A stretch of DNA of 64,000 nt from Poa pratensis. Taxonomy: Eukaryota > Streptophyta > Magnoliopsida > Poales > Poaceae. Both the position numbers and the translations under genes were made by a program. Shown here one piece after another: positions 1-9,659 of this stretch (position 1 is its first letter; the number at the start of each line of letters is the position of its first letter). The notes under the pieces are model-generated. The model worked only from the letters and a program-made list of their open reading frames with translations. It did not search any database and was not told where the DNA came from. The DNA lies in NCBI GenBank assembly GCA_947311845.1, contig CAMZMU010000062.1:52015365-52079364 (forward strand). The letters run 5' to 3'.

Positions 1-1365
1 GAGCGCGTGCTCGGCCGTGCGGCCATGGGGGGTCGATCACGGAACTCGAACCCCTACTGCTCTCTTGCTCTTCTCGCAGCACCGTGAGATAGAGGAGGTA
101 GTCAGCAGGCAGAGGGGAGTGTGGTGCAGCGAGAGAGGAGAGGCTCGAGGTGCTTATGGGCTAGAGGGGGGGAAAGAGACACGGGAGGAGCTACACAAAA
201 GCTCTCCCCTCGTCCTGTGCTGTCGGTGGAAGGGATAAGAAGAGGAGCTGGATGCACAGGGGAGGCACGAGGTGCACTGTAGCAGGGGATTAGGCACCGA
301 CAAAACAGTAAACGGAAATTAGTTCTTGCCAAAGCGCGCGTCCGGATGTCCAGAGCGCGACGCGAGTGACATCGACGCGTTCCCGATGACTCGGAGCTCC
401 AAACTGAAAAAGGGTGGTACCACTGGGTTCATAACGATGAGAGGAACACAACCAAACAAAAATCCCACAGGGATTCCAAACTTTGTAAAATAGATTTTCC
501 AGAAAACCAAAAACACCGAAGGTGTTCGATGAAATGATCTTGGTCTTACACAACTCAAATAAATCCCCAAAAATTAGGCATGGGTTGTTTTGGTCAGGGG
601 AGAGTGTCTATGGAGTTTGAGATCATTTGGGTGAGGGGAAATTGGGTTTCCAAAAGATGGCCAAAAATGACCCTAATGGCATGATTTAGGAAAATAGGAT
701 TTCTACAATTCCCTTGGGGTGGCGTTCTGGTTAGGGGTGTCTAGGGATCATGTGGTCAATATCACCAAGTATCATGGCCATAGGATTTTTCTAGGTCTAG
801 GTTTGCTTGAGGAACTCAAAATGGCATTAATTTGGGCTTACAAAGGAAGTGGTCTAAATATTGCTCAAATAGGTTTGACTCCAAAAGATGAAATGCAGGA
901 AATGCCAAAATATTCATCCCTGAATTTATCAGAATTATTGGAGGTGCCTAGCTTGGTTAAAACATTTCTAGATTAGAAGTGGCAGTTTTGAAATTATGGC
1001 CTAACTTGGAAATATTGCATTGGAGTATGCAATTTTTTGCATGAGTTGTCTTCACATGGACATGGGGTCCTCTGATATTTTTAGTGGAATTTTTCTAGCT
1101 ATGGAAATAGGCTTTCCTTTGGTAGGTGAAGAAAAGGGTTTAAAAGGTTCGATAATTAGGACTAGGGTTTTCGAGAGAGAAAACCTAAGCATCAAATTAT
1201 CACGGTTGTTGGAGTGGTTCGTGGATCACCGGGAAATTTTGAGAGAGCAATTCCCAAGTCAAATCATCCTCAAAAGATTTGAAGAAACATTTAGGAAAAG
1301 AGAAAAAGTATTTCAGGTGTCAGAAAACACCACTAAAATTAGGTTTGAATTTTCGGGGTGTTACA
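1..1365 (-). mobile_element. LTR (5' end) of a gypsy retrotransposon inserted into GYP1
   Basis: Read on the minus strand, this block begins at 1365 with TGTAACACCCCGAAAATTC, the start style of several Triticeae gypsy LTR families (Sabrina/Fatima-like, from general knowledge). It is AT-rich, has no credible coding capacity, and ends abruptly against the coding sequence of the GYP1 antisense gene at 1366. The other end lies left of the window, so whether this is a solo LTR or the 5' LTR of a full element cannot be told. The five bases CTCCT at 1366-1370 are a possible target-site duplication, but they sit in a CTC microsatellite and cannot be confirmed. Confidence 0.6.
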
Positions 1366-2690
1366 CTCCTCCTCCTCCTCTCAGTCGGGTGGGGAGCTCC
1401 TTTTTGGAGGCCCAAATTTTGAAGAGCTCGACACTGATGATGAAGAAGAGCACATATTTGCTCCTTTTTGTACTACATTTTTTGTGAGTTGAGTACTGTT
1501 TCTTATGTTGTATGTCTTTTGGTCACTCGCAGTGCTGAGACTGCGCGACCTCCAACCTCTCCAACCGAGAGATCTTCGACTCAAGATCAGCCTGAAGCTT
1601 CTCCTGCTGCGGCTGAGGTTGTGCAAACAGTAGCCACGGCCACTTCCATTGAGGCCGCCAAGATTGCGAGTACGTCGACTCCGCAAATTGGGACTTCTGC
1701 TGCCAAGCCTGCGCCTTGGGTTGAACACATAAGTGTCTTTTGTCGAGTCTTCCTTCTGGGACTATTTGTGTATAGCTTATGTTGGTTTCGTGTGCGTGCA
1801 GCCCTTTTACCTCAACCTGGTGGAATCAGGTAAAGCATTTGTCCAGGTTGAACAGGAGAGGGATAATCTGCGCACTGTTATGGAGCAGCTCACCCGTAAG
1901 TGTGTTGGGTTTCTGTATGTCTTTGCTTTGTCGACTGTGAATGACATCTGGCTATCTATCTCAGGTGACAAGGCGTCTGCTGAGTCCCGGGTTAAAGAGC
2001 TAGAAGATGCACTCGCCAAGGAGCGCGCGGAGTCGAAGAAGGCCTTGGATGACGCCAAGAACTCCGCTGCGCTGCGCGAGAAAGATTTTGCTGAGCGCTT
2101 GGCTAGCCTCACCCGAGACGTGGGCGGTAAGTTGAATTTGCCACTTTTGTCCCCTTCTTTTGGCACTGAAGGTTGTGTAAAAGTTTGTGTTCTGTCTGAT
2201 TTTTGCAGGAGCTGTTGGCGCACCGCTAGGTGTAGACCAGTCGAGTGGCGATTTGTCCCTTGACCGCGCTATATGCGATTTGGACGTCGTCTCCACCCAA
2301 GCCAAGGATGCACTCGTCAAGTCTACGAGCACCCTCGGCGCCGTGTTCAAGGACGTGTTCCCGTCTAGCCAACCTCCTTCGACTGTGGATGGCTTCGCCG
2401 ACGTCTTGGGCCCGGGAACTTCGACTATGACGAACTTTGCTCGCGCTTTGACGGTACGCGGCTCAGAGACCACCCTCAAACTCCTTTTAGGTCATGGGAT
2501 AGAGGGTGACTTCAAAGCCGCTCTGTCTGACTTTCCTCGCAAGCCGGGCGGGAAGCTGGTGTCCCTAAAGCATGTGAACGAGCCAGCCGCAAAGTTGGCT
2601 GAAACATTTATGGCTACCATGGAACGCCGGGCAGCAGAGGTCGCCGCCCGTGCGAGTAGGGCTAGGTCGGAGTCGATGTCTGAGAAGTAG
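1366..2690 (+). pseudogene. Antisense spliced gene of GYP1, part 1 (acidic/coiled-coil protein), N-terminus lost
   Basis: This gene runs opposite to GYP1 pol. Exons can be read with canonical borders: 1366-1483, 1533 to about 1726, 1801-1895, 1965-2126 and 2209-2690, separated by introns of 49-82 bp with GT at 1484, 1896 and 2127 and AG before 1533, 1801, 1965 and 2209. Exon 1 encodes an acidic stretch (EELDTDDEEEH). Exon 2 is Ser/Thr/Ala/Pro-rich, exons 3-4 form a heptad-rich coiled coil (VEQERDNLRTVMEQLTR, then ELEDALAKERAESKK), and exon 5 ends ARSESMSEK-stop. No enzyme motif is visible. The equivalent gene in LTR-B starts with a PF04195-like domain. Here that end would lie left of 1366 and has been cut off by the inserted LTR. 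Function is unknown. Confidence 0.6.
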
Positions 2691-2846
2691 GGCACCGCGC
2701 CTTTTTATGCCTTGTAATTAAACTTATGATCATGCGAGTATGCATGTGCTTTTGCTACCTTTGTATGAATATAATTTCCTCATTATGATCCTGCGTGTAA
2801 GGCTGTATGTTGTTGCTCGTCTGAGCTTTGTGACTAGTTTCTCATG

Positions 2847-3675
2847 AAACTTTTATGATGCTGGAACAGAAACGGCCTGCCGCCACTTCATCCAGTTCGT
2901 CGCGCATCGTGCCCCTACTCGATCTCGAGCTCAGGTGGCAAACGATGCCGCAGTAATACGTTATATGAAGGCTCGACTCGCGAAACAGGAGCAAGAGCTG
3001 GCGAGTGCCCGAAGTGAGCTGGATAGGATGAGGGCAAGGCCTGCTTTACCCACCCAACGGGAGGAGTATGTGCTTGGCGAGATGGAGATCGTGAACAGAA
3101 CTCGAGTGTAAGCATGACTGCCTTGATCTTGTGAGTTCACAGCCTGCTCCTTTTTGTTCACCCAACTTGTGTTGTTACAGGTTTTGTTCAAGATTTCCAG
3201 GCGGAGCAGGCTCGCGTGGATGAGCAGTTGAACATGGCAACTGACGAACCCACGACTGGCCGTCAGCACTTTCGCTTGGATAAGCACCGAGCACGGATAC
3301 TCGCGACCTTGCAGGATGAGTGTGGCGGAGTACTATGCTCCTTGAGTTATGCAGGTCGGCCTTCAGTCGAATCAACCAGATGCTTTTTCCAGCTGGGCCG
3401 CAACCTCAAGGAATCCACGCGTTACTCGAGCTCTTCCGGTCAACAGGTTCCATTCGAGGCTTTATCACCCAGAAGCTTGTGGATGGCGCCAACTCAACCA
3501 TGGCATATCTCCGAAGTCAACGTCCAAATTTGCAGCTACGTCCACCGCGCCTGGATCGTACTTGTCCCAGTCGAATCTTGACGATACATTCGATCATGCG
3601 AGGACATTGGTTGATTGCTATCATGCGCAACTTATGGGCCCTGTTCTTCCAGCAAAGGACGAACCAGAAGATTAG
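2847..3675 (+). pseudogene. Antisense spliced gene of GYP1, part 2 (C-terminal segment), frameshifted
   Basis: After a gap of about 160 bp, a second opposite-strand segment begins. The first exon encodes a basic, coiled-coil stretch (KARLAKQEQELASARSELDR) up to a stop near 3112. A likely intron ends TTACAG at 3180, and the next segment continues VQDFQAEQARVDEQL. Downstream the best reading changes frame at least twice: a block containing FPAGPQPQGIHALLELFRS gives way to a tail ending VLPAKDEPED-stop at 3675. It is either the C-terminal half of the same gene as 1366-2690 or a second antisense gene, and its frames are broken. Nothing identifies a biochemical activity. Confidence 0.5.
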
Positions 3676-3693
3676 GGTTTTTCTGTATAGGCA

Positions 3694-4046
3694 CAGCCCC
3701 CGAGTGTAAATTTTGCCACTTGGTACATATTTGTTCACTTGTATGTATGCAGCCCCCGAGTGTACCGAGTGGGGTTTATGAAAAACACTTTACATAGATC
3801 ATGAATTATACAGCCCCCGAGTGCTCGAGTGAGGCTATGAATTTTATGAGAGTTGAAGCTTCAACTTATGCCTGCAGGCTCAGCCCCCGGGTAATTGAGT
3901 GGGTTTGAGCAACTTTTTCCTTTATGTATTGAGTTTTATGATCCAGCCCCCGAGTATTCGAGTGTGGCTGTAGTATTATGTTTGAAGGAGCGAAAGCTTT
4001 ATGTTATGAGGCAGCTCAGCCCCCGAGCATACGGGTGAGGCTAAGT
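3694..4046 (-). repeat. Six PPT-like repeats between integrase and the antisense gene
   Basis: The motif CAGCCCCCGAGT or a one- to two-base variant starts at 3694, 3750, 3811, 3881, 3944 and 4017, at spacings of 56-73 bp. In the element's own (minus) sense it reads ACTCGGGGGCTG, a purine-rich block that closely resembles the real polypurine tract of LTR-B next to its 3' LTR (49390-49400). Most units are followed 5-12 bases later by GAGTG and then GGCT or GGTT, which can pair with AGCC at the unit start, so small hairpins are possible. Spacer sequence between units is not conserved. Confidence 0.8.
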
Positions 4047-4229
4047 TTGTGCTGATAAGTTATGCGAGTAGTAAGCAGGAAAAATATGAGGAATTTATTG
4101 ACTATATTCCATTTATGAATGTTAGGCTGCAGGCCGCCTCATTAAAAACCTTCCAGTCCCCTTAGGTACCCTGGTAAGGAAAAGAGCGCGTCTGAAACCT
4201 GCAGCCATCCGACATATGAGCCTATTACA

Positions 4230-5420
4230 TTATGCGACTGAGCAATCTAAGCATAGAAACGGCGCAGCTGCGCAACGTTCCAAGGATTGTGGGAGAGTTC
4301 GCCGGTCTTCGTGCTTCAGTCTGTATGCTCCACCACCAATGACCTCGGTGATGATGAAGGGTCCTTCCCATGGAGAAGCAAGTTTATGCACCTTCTTTTG
4401 CTTCAGTCGAAGTACCAAGTCGCCAACCTCGAAAGACCTGGTATGCAGTCGACGGCTGTGATAGTTGCGTAAGTCTTGCTGGTAGACACTGTGCGTGCTA
4501 GCGCTCCGTGTTGCGTGCTTCTTCGAGCAAGTCGACTGCATCTTCGAGTGCTTCATCTGCATCGTCTTCATTGTATGCTTCGACCCTTGGTGCGTTGAAC
4601 TTACGTCTGATGGCAGGATTGCCTCTGCGCCGTAGACCATGAAGAATGGAGTGAATTGCGTGGAGGCGTTGGGTGTTGTGCGTAGGCTCCATAGCATAGA
4701 CGGGAGCTCTTCTACCAGGAGGCGCTTCTTGATTCCGTTGTCACAAGTCCATTGGCCTTTTCGACTTGGCCATTGATTGCGGGTGTGCCACAGATGCATA
4801 ATTGAGCGTGATATCTTGCTCTTTGCAGAAGGATTTGAATTCCTCAGCCGTGAAGTTTGTACCGTTGTCAGTGATGATGCTACTTGGCACACCAAAGCGG
4901 TATATGATGGATTTTATGAAATTGACTGCTGTAGTGGCAGTCGAACTTGTGATGGGTACTGCTTCAATCCACTTGGTGAACTTGTCGACCGCCACCAGAA
5001 GGTGAGTATGCCCTCCATGGGAGGATTTTTTGAGTGGCCCAACCATATCGAGCCCCCACTGGGCGAAGGGCCAGGCCAATGGTATTGTCTTCAACGCCGA
5101 TGCGGGTGCGTGCGGCTTTGTGGCGAATTTTTGACAGCCGATGCACCTTTTGACTATGTCCTCCGTGTCTTTGAGTGCTGTGGGCCAGTAGAAGCCTGCG
5201 CGAAAGGTTTTGGCTACGAGTGATCGACTGCTGGCGTGATGCCCGCAAGTACATGCATGAATATCCCGAAGGATGGCTTGGCCATCTTCGAATGCTATGC
5301 AACGTTGGAACATACCTGATATGCTGCGCTTGTAAAGTTCCGTTGATGACAGTGTATGCTTTAGATCGTCGAGTGACGCGTCTTGACTCTGTGAAGTCTT
5401 CGGGTACCTCGCCGCGGAGT
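4230..5420 (-). pseudogene. GYP1 integrase
   Basis: Gypsy integrase inserts the element cDNA into chromosomes. Read leftward, the zinc-binding region shows His residues near CGHHASS and the pair CIGC. The catalytic core shows the first Asp in WGLDMVGP and the second in ITDNGTNF, followed by the region of the catalytic Glu. The C-terminal part carries LVLRLKQKKVHKLASPWEGP, a typical gypsy integrase tail, and ends at a stop near 4230. At least one frameshift near 4740-4750 separates core from tail when compared with GYP2 (50529-51804), where a longer uninterrupted frame covers the same domains. It is not expected to be functional. Confidence 0.85.
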
Positions 5421-6240
5421 ATGTATGCGAGGAAAGGTTGAGTCCAAGTTGGCTCGATGAGGAGTACCTCGACTGGTGGGTCCTCTGTGCTAGGTGCTTT
5501 GCTCTTGGCTGGTGCGGCTGATGCAGGAGTTGCCCGCTTCTTTTTGATTGATCTGTGCTCGATGCGCTCGAAGAAGACACCAGGTGGCACTGGTGCTTTA
5601 GTCGCACTAATGTTGGCTAACTTATCTGCTTCTTCATTGCTCTCACGCCCTATGTGCCGCAACTCGCAGCCTTCGAAGCTGCCCTCCATGATGTTGTACA
5701 GGTCACGGTAGGCAATCATGTTATCTGCGATTGCGTCGCAGGCCTTCATTGTTTGCTGCACCACCAGATTCGAGTCGCCGTAGATCATCAGTCGAGTGCA
5801 CCCGAGGGCTTTGGCCATCCTCATGCCATGGATCAGAGCCTCGTATTCTGCTTCATTATTGGACGGGAACTCGAACCCCATTTGTAGGATATAGCGGAGC
5901 TTGTCTCCTTTTGGTGATATGAGGACAACGCCTGCGCCTACGCCTTCGTTTTTCTTTGAGCCGTCGAAGTACATAGTCCATGAGTTGGACACATCTGGTG
6001 CTCCTGGGAGCTGAGCTTGAATCCACTCGGTGTGGAAGTCAGGTAAAACTTGTGCTTTGATGGCCTTCGGGTAATCATACTTGATGTCTCTTGATGCTAG
6101 CTCGATGAGCCATTTTGCTACTCGCCCAGTTGCGTTGGGGTTTGTGAGGATGTCCCCGATCCCTGAGGTGCTGATTACAGTGATCGGGTGCTCGGAGAAG
6201 TAATGCGTCAGCTTCCTTGAGGACATGAACACGGCGTAGG
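5421..6240 (-). pseudogene. GYP1 RNase H domain (3' side of the LINE insertion)
   Basis: RNase H degrades the RNA strand during reverse transcription. The reading begins at the insertion point (6240) with FMSSRKLTHYFSEHPI, the end of the RT/connection region. It continues through the RNase H acidic residues: Asp in MYFDGS, Glu in NEAEYEALIHGM, Asp in MIYGDSNLVV and Asp in ESNEEADKLA. The domain itself has no internal stop, but it is separated from RT by the 1.6 kb LINE-type insertion. A long open frame that runs from the LINE into this domain is accidental. GYP2 has the same domain in one piece with RT (51848-53242). Confidence 0.85.
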
Positions 6241-7836
6241 AAAACTCACACTGCCTCTCGCGTCGCCCCCCCAGGCGACGCCAGGGGCGAACCCGAGCAC
6301 CGCCGCCAGCCTCTCCACCACGACACCACCCTGCCGCTGCCGCCGCCGGCCGTGTCCGCGGCGGTGGCGGCACCCCTCCGCCACCAAAAGGGTGGTCGTG
6401 GGGGGAGGGTTCTCGTCCTCGTCGGGGGGTGGACCGACCCGTGGGGGCGGCGTCGGTCGGGGCGGAGGGAGCCGGGCCGCGGGCCCGGGTGGAGGAGGCG
6501 CCTGGGCTCTGTCTGCGGGCGGCGGAGGCGCCGTCGCCGACTGTGGCGATGCGAGGTTGGAGGAGTTCGCGCCTGCTCCCGATGGGCTTCGCGGGCCCAA
6601 TCTGGGCCCGTCGGGCCCGGGCTGGGGGCGCGTCGAGGCTGGCGTCCGGGGAGCGAGGCGCCGAAGCAGAGCTCGGAGCGGGGCGCAGGGCTGGCGCGCT
6701 GGTGCTGGGGCGGTGCGGAGGCCGGGGGGGCGCTCCGGAGCTGTGGAGATGATGCGGCGTCCGTGAGTGAGGAGAGGGTGCGAGGGCGGCGGCGCGGCTG
6801 CGGGGCGGAGGAGGATAAGGCGTTTGGCGTGGGAGGTGGCCAGAACACCGTGCTCCAGCGCCCGGGTGCGAGGAAGCCGGGCGGCGGCCCCGGGCCAAAG
6901 GCTGCAGCAGCAGCGGTGAGGCATGGAGGCCACGGCCACGGGCGCTGTGGCCATCATGGCCGGTGGTCGAGCTCGGTGGGCGGCGGTAGGGCAGCTCTGC
7001 GAGTGGTGTCGCTCCCTTGCTTTGCGGTGCGGACAATCTCCGGGCGAAGGCCTTGTTCCGACTTGGTCGGAGCCGGCGACGGCGGCGCTTTTTGAGCGTC
7101 GTTTTCCTTCTTGAGGGCGTCGTTGTGGAGTGCTTGGTCCTGCCCGACGTGGATGGTGCTAAGAGTCCGGTGAAAGCCTAAGCTCCATCGGGAGCGGGCG
7201 GCGACGACGGACGCGTCGTTTCCTTGTTGGAGGCGCCGCCTTGGTGGTTCTTAGCCCTCACGGTGTGATGGGCTCGCGGCGCTCGGGAGGGCTGTTCTGT
7301 TGTCTGGGGAGCGGATGACCGGGGTGGCGGCCCCGGACGGTGGCGGTACGTCGAGACGGCGGTCTCGGTCTCCCACGCTACGGCGGTTCTATGAGGCAGA
7401 GCCGTTGTCTAGCGGGGGTCTGGGTGGCGACCTGGATGAAGACTGCGTGGGCAGAGGGTTCGTCGACCTGATTGGATCACCTTCGGGCAATGCGAAGGTT
7501 GATCTGGTTGCTATACCGGGGCGGCGGCCCCGGAACATGGTGGTTTTGGTGGCAACCTGGATAAAGACTGCGTGGGCAGAGGGTTCGTCGACCATGACTG
7601 GATCGCTTCCGGGTAATGCGGAGGTCCATCTGGTTGCTACGCCGGCGGCGGGCTCCGGAGCGGGTGGGTGTGTGTTTGTGGCGTTGGTCCGGCCGGTGTC
7701 GTGTGGGCGACGGGTCGCTTCGCCTGTGTGTTCTTTGTACAGCTTGTATGGTTTTTGGACCCGGTTTTCCTTATAAACTGGGTCAATTCTTTCTATCTAA
7801 TCGAGCGGTGGTACGACCACCTTGTCCTCAAAAAAA
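6241..7836 (+). mobile_element. Coding-free LINE-type (non-LTR) element in GYP1 RT/RNase H
   Basis: A 1,596 bp block is flanked by the perfect 16 bp repeat atgaacacggcgtagg (6225-6240 and 7837-7852) and ends in an A-run (7830-7837), the hallmarks of target-primed reverse transcription. The 5' part is very GC-rich with CCAGGCGACGCCAGGGGCGA, a start style seen in grass LINE 5' UTRs. The 3' part ends TTTATAAACTGGGTC-like without any ORF1, endonuclease or RT. It is therefore a non-autonomous derivative that must have borrowed LINE machinery. Its middle resembles the minus-strand element at 35662-50128 (shared CCTTCTTGAGGGCGTCG and CAATCTGGGCCC words). Confidence 0.8.
7426..7661 (+). repeat. Internal 125 bp tandem duplication in the LINE-type element
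   Basis: The stretches 7426-7536 and 7551-7661 are near copies, each starting GGC(G/A)ACCTGGAT(G/A)AAGAC and containing GTGGGCAGAGGGTTCGTCGA. The period is about 125 bp with roughly 10-15 percent differences, so the duplication pre-dates or is independent of this insertion. Confidence 0.75.
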
Positions 7837-7852
7837 ATGAACACGGCGTAGG

Positions 7853-8957
7853 CCAGCTTCTGATAGTGCGGGTACCGCTGCTTTGATGTGGAGAGCATTT
7901 CACTCAAGTAATAGACTGGACGTTGTATGCTTTGGGCGTGTCCCTCCTCTCTGCGTTCGACCACTAGAACAGTGCTCACCACCTGTTAGTTGCAGAGACA
8001 TATAGGTATAGTGGCTCGCGTTCCCTTGGTGCTACGAGGATTGGAGGGCTTGTGAGGACTCGCTTGAGGTCCGTGAAGGCTGCTTCGGCTTCTGGCGTCC
8101 ACTCGAATTTATCTGCTTTCTTCATCAGTCGATAGAACGGGAGTGCTTTTTCGCCTAGCTTGCTGATGAATCGACTGAGCGCTGCACTCGACCCGAATTT
8201 TTGCACGTCATGGAGCTTTGAAGGCCTTTGCATCGTCAAGATGGCCTGTATTTTCTCCGGGTCTGCCTCGATTCCTCGAGCTGAGACTAGATACCCGAGG
8301 AGTTGCCCGGCTGGCACGCCGAACGTGCACTTCTTCGGGTTGAGCTTGATGTGGAAGCGTTTGAGGTTTGCGAATGTCTCTCGCAAGTCATCGAGTAGTG
8401 TGTTTTCCTCTCTTGTGGTGATGACGATGTCATCTACATAGACCTGGACGTTTCGCCCAATCTGCTTCTTGAGGCAATCTTGCATCATGCGGGTATGTTG
8501 CGCCTGCGTTCTTGAGCCCGAAAGGCATTGTGGTGTAGCAGTAGACCCCGAGTGGGGTTATGAACGCCGTTTTCTCTTCATCTCTTCCTTCATCCTTATC
8601 TGGTGGTAACCCGAGTAGCATCCAGGAAGGACAAGCGAGCGCACCGGCGGTGGAGTCGACGATCTGGTCGATTCGAGGTAGTGGAAAGTGATCCTTTGGA
8701 CAACACTTATTGAGTGCTGTAAAATCTACGCACATCCGAAGGATATCTGTGTGCTTCTTCTCTACGAGTACGGGGTTGGCCACCCATTGTGATTTCTTGA
8801 TCTCTCTGATGAATCCTGCTGCGAGTAGCCTGTCGACTTCGGCTTCGACTGCAGTTCTTTTTGGGCCGGATATGCGGCGCATTGTTTGCTTGACTGGTTT
8901 AGCATCTGGAAGTAGCTGGAGAGAGTGCTCGGCGAATTCCCTGGGAATACCTGGCAT
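7853..8957 (-). pseudogene. GYP1 reverse transcriptase, broken
   Basis: The N-terminal RT segment starts near 8957 (MPGIPREFAEHSLQLLPDAK) and continues through RMCVDFTALNKCCPKDHFPL, a standard gypsy RT block. The catalytic YVDD box lies in NVQVYVDDIVITTREEN at about 8430-8460. Between these the copy has lost part of the block where GYP2 reads through, and frames change near 8500 and 8600. The C-terminal thumb (HDVQK..GEKALPFYRLMKKADKFEW) is readable to about 7980, where another frame change precedes the LINE insertion point. The enzyme cannot be made from this copy. Confidence 0.85.
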
Positions 8958-9020
8958 GTCTGCTGGACACCATGCAAATATATCCCAGTTCTCACGGAGG
9001 AATTCGACGAGCGCGCTTTC

Positions 9021-9659
9021 CTATGCGATAGGCAGACTCGACGAGACATTGACTGTCTTGGTCGGGTCAGTCGGGTGCACCTGATGCGATCTTGTGTCAT
9101 TGGTGGCATTGAATGCTCTGTCGACTGCCACCTTTTTGTGCTCTGGCATAAGTGTTCGATCGTTGGAGACCGCTAGATCAGCGAGTGTTGCTTCCATGCC
9201 AAACATCTCAGAGATTTTGCTGAATTCTCGGTCACAAGAGTCAGACTTTTGGAAGTTCCCCTTGACTGTGATTACTCCTTTTGGTCCAGGCATCTTCAGC
9301 TGGAGGTATGCGTAATGTGGCACCGCCATGAATCGAGCGAACGTCGGGCGTCCAAGTATAGCATGGTATTGTGACTTCCAGTCGACCACTTCGAACTCAA
9401 TCGACTCTGTCCTGAAGTGGTGCTTGTCCCCGAACGTCACGTCGAGTTGTATGGTGCCTCTGGGCTTATTGCTTTCCCTGGAACGATACCGTGGAAGGTA
9501 TTTGAAGATCTTGGCAGGTTTTCGACTGACCTGTTCATTTTGCGGAGCGTATCTGCGAAGATGATGTTTATGCCGCTCCCACCATCCATGAAGACCTTGG
9601 ACATGGCGTAGCCTCCAATTTGCGCGTCGAGTACCAGAGCAGAGTGCCCTGGCGAACAA
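9021..9659 (-). pseudogene. GYP1 aspartic protease region
   Basis: Retropepsin-like region between gag and RT. It would cleave the gag-pol polyprotein. The frame contains the beta-rich block TIQLDVTFGDKHHFRTESIE and YHAILGRPTFARFMAVPHYA, strongly conserved in Tat-like proteases. The catalytic loop (D-G-G-S in GYP2 at 54420-54450, FMDGGSGINI) is displaced here by frame changes near 9600. The downstream linker to RT ends with a stop at 9021. Function is inferred from position and the protease-family loop seen in GYP2. Confidence 0.75.

Noticed and set aside
4964..7036. 690-codon minus frame spanning the LINE-type element and RNase H/integrase
   Set aside because: It joins unrelated GC-rich LINE sequence to the RNase H domain across the insertion border; the border TSDs show the junction is accidental.
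6246..7095. Several 100-250 codon frames on both strands
   Set aside because: Low-complexity Pro/Arg/Gly products of GC-rich DNA in the LINE-type element, no motif.
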